Below, piece by piece: positions 7,186-9,319 of a DNA stretch of 9,319 nucleotides. Within the stretch, counting starts at the first letter, position 1. Each line of letters starts with the position of its first letter. Origin of the DNA: Bacillota bacterium (lineage in GTDB: Bacteria > Bacillota > Clostridia > Christensenellales > Pumilibacteraceae); contig WQSV01000040.1 of NCBI GenBank assembly GCA_009787685.1, positions 1 through 9,319 on the forward strand, in the 5' to 3' direction. Below the pieces are notes generated by a model. It had not been told where the DNA came from. It saw nothing but the letters and a program-made list of their open reading frames with translations, and did not search any database. A program made the translations under genes and the position numbers.

Positions 7186-8211
7186 TTAAACATTGACAAA
7201 ACCGACAACCACTCCTGCTGCGATGACTATTGCTATGAGCGGATAGGCTGTCCATGGGATTTTTTCTTTGAAAATAAGGACTCCGAGAAGTGTTGTGAGA
7301 GCGACTGAAATCCTGCCCATTGCGTTCAAAAATCCGAGATTCATATTTGCGACCAGTGGGAGATAGAGAAAAAGCCATGCTGAGTCAGTCAAGCCAATTC
7401 CAATGTGGATTGGATTTTTCATGTTTTGAATGAAAGTTTTAACTGGGTTTTGACGAATTATTGCAAAAATGACTAGGACAACGACAAAAATGACGAGAGA
7501 ATTCCAAAAAACGATTGTGAACTCGTGGACTTCTGAATCGGCAAGGATTCGCGTGATTACTTGCGATGCTGAAAAGCACGAGAGAGCGATTCCAAGAAAC
7601 AACATTCCAAACCAGAAACTTTTTCTTGTTTTTTGCTCTGTTTTTTCTTGATCTTTGGTTGGAGCGAGGACTTGTTCTGAGTTTGGGTCTACTGATTCCT
7701 TTTCTGATTGGACGACTTTTGTTTCAGTCTTTTCGTTTTTTATTCTTTCAACTTCCGCTTTCTTGTCATTAATTTTTTTTGTGTGCCTTGATTGAACGAA
7801 CACAAGCAAAAGACAAGCAGCAAACATGATAACAAGCAAAACTCCACCGAGCCATGTTATTGTGTCGCCAAAAAATAGCCATGACAAAAGCAACATTGGA
7901 AACATAATAAACATTGAAAGTGGTGCCACAATTGACATCGGGACTCTTTGGAAAGTTTTGACCATAAACAAAATGCCACCAACGATGAGAATTCCGCGAA
8001 GAACTCCGAGAAGACTCAGTTGAAGGCTAACACCGTGAAAAACATCAATAAAAAATGAGGATATAAAAAAAGCGACCCCTGTTATCACGAGTCCAAACAC
8101 AGCAATTGTCATGAGCGTTTGAGTCGAACTTCGCCTGTTCTTTTTCATAAACAAGTTGCTCGCCGTTGCGTTTAATATATAAGCACTTAAAAAAGCTGGT
8201 ATTATGTCAAT
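7186..8211 (-). CDS. EamA/DMT-family transporter, probable ATT start
   Basis: An integral membrane permease of the drug/metabolite transporter superfamily; the substrate cannot be told from sequence. Starting at the ATT at 8211 gives 341 residues and ten helices in two five-helix halves, about residues 2-21, 33-55, 66-84, 92-114, 120-139, and 199-219, 231-252, 268-289, 295-314, 320-339. The repeated EamA hallmark closes each half (LSWLFFGDTITWLGGVLL and LIFKEKIPWTAYPL). A very charged cytoplasmic loop of about 59 residues (140-198, rich in Lys/Glu) joins the halves and is longer than usual. In-frame TTG 8154 or ATG 8148 would remove helix 1 (IIPAFLSAYILNATASNLF), whose sequence clearly fits the family. 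A TGA stands immediately before the ATT, and AAAGGA lies 5 nt upstream of it. First gene of the operon that ends with rlmH. Confidence 0.85.
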   Translation of the reverse strand: MDIIPAFLSAYILNATASNLFMKKNRRSSTQTLMTIAVFGLVITGVAFFISSFFIDVFHGVSLQLSLLGVLRGILIVGGILFMVKTFQRVPMSIVAPLSMFIMFPMLLLSWLFFGDTITWLGGVLLVIMFAACLLLVFVQSRHTKKINDKKAEVERIKNEKTETKVVQSEKESVDPNSEQVLAPTKDQEKTEQKTRKSFWFGMLFLGIALSCFSASQVITRILADSEVHEFTIVFWNSLVIFVVVLVIFAIIRQNPVKTFIQNMKNPIHIGIGLTDSAWLFLYLPLVANMNLGFLNAMGRISVALTTLLGVLIFKEKIPWTAYPLIAIVIAAGVVVGFVNV

Positions 8212-8216
8212 TCATT

Positions 8217-8222
8217 TCCTTT
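8217..8222 (-). promoter_or_regulatory. Ribosome binding site supporting the ATT start
   Basis: AAAGGA on the minus strand is followed by 5 nt and the ATT at 8211-8209. The only nearby ATG (8215-8213) overlaps the box too closely and runs into TGA after two codons. Confidence 0.6.
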
Positions 8223-8241
8223 GATATTGTTTTGTTAGAGT

Positions 8242-8270
8242 AGTATATTCTTTATTTTTTAGTTTGTCAA
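8242..8270 (-). promoter_or_regulatory. Promoter of the transporter-rlmH operon
   Basis: Consensus TTGACA (8270-8265), a 17-nt spacer and TATACT (8247-8242). Transcription would start near 8235, giving a leader of about 24 nt that contains the AAAGGA box. This is the best vegetative-type promoter in the window. Confidence 0.85.
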
Positions 8271-8354
8271 ACAAAAAACATCAATTCGCAAAATCAACTA
8301 ATTATTGCAACAAATTGCAAAGCAGCCCTAAATTGCAATAAACAAAGATTTGTT

Positions 8355-8519
8355 TCATTTGACAAAAACTATTTGCTTCAACTTCATATTTTCATTAAGC
8401 CTGTCATTATCTTGTTCGTCAATTAAATTTAATTTTGAGAAGTTTAATTCCTCTGTTATTGCTGAAATCGCTAACTTTGCTGTTTTAAGCTCCGTTGATG
8501 TTGATAATTAATGTGGCAT
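8355..8519 (-). pseudogene. Small gene relic with a stop at codon 4
   Basis: From ATG 8519 the frame reads M-P-H, TAA, then 50 open codons beginning LSTSTELKTAKLAISAITEE, continuing LNFSKLNLIDEQDNDRLNEN and ending in KLKQIVFVK with TGA at 8357-8355. Composition is that of a real, soluble helical protein, but no family is recognised. A plausible promoter lies upstream (8612-8583). With TAA as the fourth codon and no good internal start with an RBS, it is most simply the remnant of a gene that lost its beginning. An unusual downstream start cannot be excluded. Confidence 0.4.
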
Positions 8520-8582
8520 GGTCTAATTACCTCTTGACAATACTTCTTTACCAAAAAAATCAACCCACAACGATTTATTTTA

Positions 8583-8612
8583 AGTATATCACACTTTTAT
8601 AGCGTTTGACAA
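8583..8612 (-). promoter_or_regulatory. Promoter upstream of the 8355-8519 relic
   Basis: TTGTCA (8612-8607), an 18-nt spacer and TATACT (8588-8583), preceded by TGTGA as in the promoter at 6250-6223. It would give a leader of roughly 55-60 nt before ATG 8519. Confidence 0.55.
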
Positions 8613-8670
8613 CTTTTTATGCACTATAACTAAACCCTTATTTTTTTATTTTGTCATACACAATATATAC

Positions 8671-8896
8671 TTGTCAAGCATCTTCGATGCCTTTGTCGGG
8701 TAAGTTCAAGCAATAGCAATTTCTTTCAAAAGGGCTGAAAGCCCTTGTCAACAGTTTTCAACTGTTCTGTCGGATTTTGCTCGTATTCGCTTTCAGCGTC
8801 AAACAGGTCGAATACCCTTGTCAACAGTCTTCGACTGCTCTGTCGGGTTCTGCTTGCATTCACACTCTCCGCCAAACGGGTCGAATACCCTTGTCA
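8671..8896. repeat. Tandem array of GACA-hairpin units (REP/BIME-like)
   Basis: Three units of 74, 73 and 73 bp (8671-8744, 8745-8817, 8818-8890) each begin TTGTCAA and hold two hairpins; a further TTGTCAA starts at 8891. On the plus strand the first hairpin of each unit has loop TTC and a different stem: GCATC/GATGC, AACAGTT/AACTGTT, CAGTC/GACTG. The second has GAA at its tip: AGGGCT/AGCCCT in unit 1, and GGT/ACC or GGGT/ACCC around CGAAT in units 2 and 3. Stems change on both sides, so pairing is conserved rather than sequence. On the minus strand every hairpin is preceded within 1-3 nt by GACA. A conserved tetranucleotide at a hairpin foot is the hallmark of REP elements moved by Y1 (RAYT/IS200-like) transposases. 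No transposase gene is in the window, so this comparison is inference. Confidence 0.7.
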
Positions 8897-9156
8897 AATC
8901 TCACAAACTCAAGTCTCATTTCGCTTTTAAACAATACTTGCCACAGCATCCTAATTCCTTTTTTTGAAACACTGCTCATAAAGGAGCATAATGTTCATCA
9001 GTCACAGCAAAAATGCAGTTAGCCAAAAGCAATAATCTAGTAGTGTTACTTGACAATAGGTCATGTTTGTCCTCAAAACCAGCTGGTGACCGACCAGACT
9101 TCCTGTGGGTGACATCGATCATCTAGCGCTATGACATTGCGTGTTGGTGTGGCGTG
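8897..9156. other. Gene-free stretch, nothing recognised
   Basis: I see no convincing gene, RNA or regulatory site here. A 48-codon minus-strand frame (9122-8976, starting MIDVTHRKSG) has no ribosome binding site and no recognisable family. A TTGACA at 9050 (plus) has no matching -10 box. Confidence 0.5.
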
Positions 9157-9319
9157 TTGACGTTATGTGTTGGTATTGACGTTATATGCTAAATGTCGTG
9201 CATTTAGCGCTGGTGAGCCAAGCGCTGGTGAGCCAAAGGCTGAATTGTCTGTAGCCAAGAGTTGAATGTCTGTGCTAAGAGTTGAATGTTTTGCTCCAAG
9301 AGCTGAGCATCGTGAGTCA
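9157..9319. repeat. Degenerate minisatellite with heptad-like coding frame
   Basis: Tandem units of several lengths run to the window edge. TTGACGTTAT repeats 19 bp apart (9157, 9176). A perfect hairpin GCTAAATG/CATTTAGC lies at 9188-9208. AGCGCTGGTGAGCCA is duplicated exactly (9206-9220, 9221-9235). Four 20-21 bp units related to AAGAGTTGAATGTCTGTGCT fill 9236-9318. On the minus strand one frame, open from the edge (9317) to TAA at 9206-9204, reads QLLEQNI-QLLAQTF-NSWLQTI-QPLAHQR, a seven-residue period. The 20-bp unit is one base short and shifts the frame relative to its neighbours. It may be the decayed 3' end of a repeat-protein gene lying to the right, or a non-coding repeat. Confidence 0.5.

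Noticed and set aside
7055..7378. 107-codon minus-strand frame as a gene of its own
   Set aside because: Its first two thirds are the out-of-frame shadow of the transporter; only the tail after 7185 is real, as part of the disrupted gene.
8205..8210. TTGACA on the minus strand as a second -35 box
   Set aside because: No -10 hexamer at 16-18 nt; it falls within the first codons of the transporter.
8606..8634. TTGACA on the plus strand as a promoter
   Set aside because: The nearest TATAAC is only 13 nt away and no gene follows.
8671..8890. tRNA-like units: 73-74 bp length, GGTCGAAT resembling a T-arm, a TTC-centred loop resembling an anticodon arm
   Set aside because: The order and spacing of arms are wrong, there is no acceptor stem or D-arm, and the GGGTCGAATACCC loop is too short.
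8671..8896. CRISPR array
   Set aside because: Units are contiguous repeats with no unique spacers, and there are no cas genes.
8745..9022. Plus-strand open frames across the hairpin array
   Set aside because: They follow the 73-bp repeats (two repeated peptide stretches come from the repeat itself), have no RBS and no domain.

Overview
The window looks like a chromosomal stretch from a low-GC Gram-positive-type bacterium (Bacillota or a relative, perhaps an uncultured gut lineage). I infer this from the AT-rich composition, AAAGGAG-type ribosome binding sites, TTGACA/TATACT promoters, U-tract terminators and ordinary use of TAA, TAG and TGA as stops. The placement is an inference; no marker here fixes the taxon.

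Layout. Positions 2-3217 (+) are the 3' part of a very large secreted, membrane-anchored surface protein with four repeats of a beta-sandwich-like module, one C-terminal membrane helix and an acidic cytoplasmic tail. A strong hairpin terminator follows. Positions 3310-3875 have no intact gene but hold a probable minus-strand relic and a dispersed repeat motif. A small orphan gene (3892-4242, +) has an excellent RBS and a symmetric terminator. Positions 4374 to about 4995 hold a decayed minus-strand gene with Gly-rich repeats resembling GLUG-type surface proteins.

The rest is read on the minus strand. An orphan two-helix membrane protein (5272-6213) has its own promoter, an overlapping palindromic operator candidate and a terminator. 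A compact operon runs from a promoter at 8270-8242 through an EamA/DMT-family transporter (8211-7186), a disrupted small two-helix membrane protein (7185-6813) and rlmH (6826-6377). The transporter appears to start at an unusual ATT codon: this restores its first membrane helix and sits 5 nt behind an AAAGGA box. RlmH methylates 23S rRNA; no functional link to the transporter is evident.

Upstream (8283-9319) there is no intact gene. It holds a promoter feeding a gene relic that has a stop at codon 4, an array of six small hairpins in 73-74 bp units that resembles a REP/BIME array, and a degenerate minisatellite with 15-21 bp units at the right edge. The most distinctive features are the GACA-hairpin array with covarying stems, the ATT-start transporter, and the amount of gene decay between intact genes.
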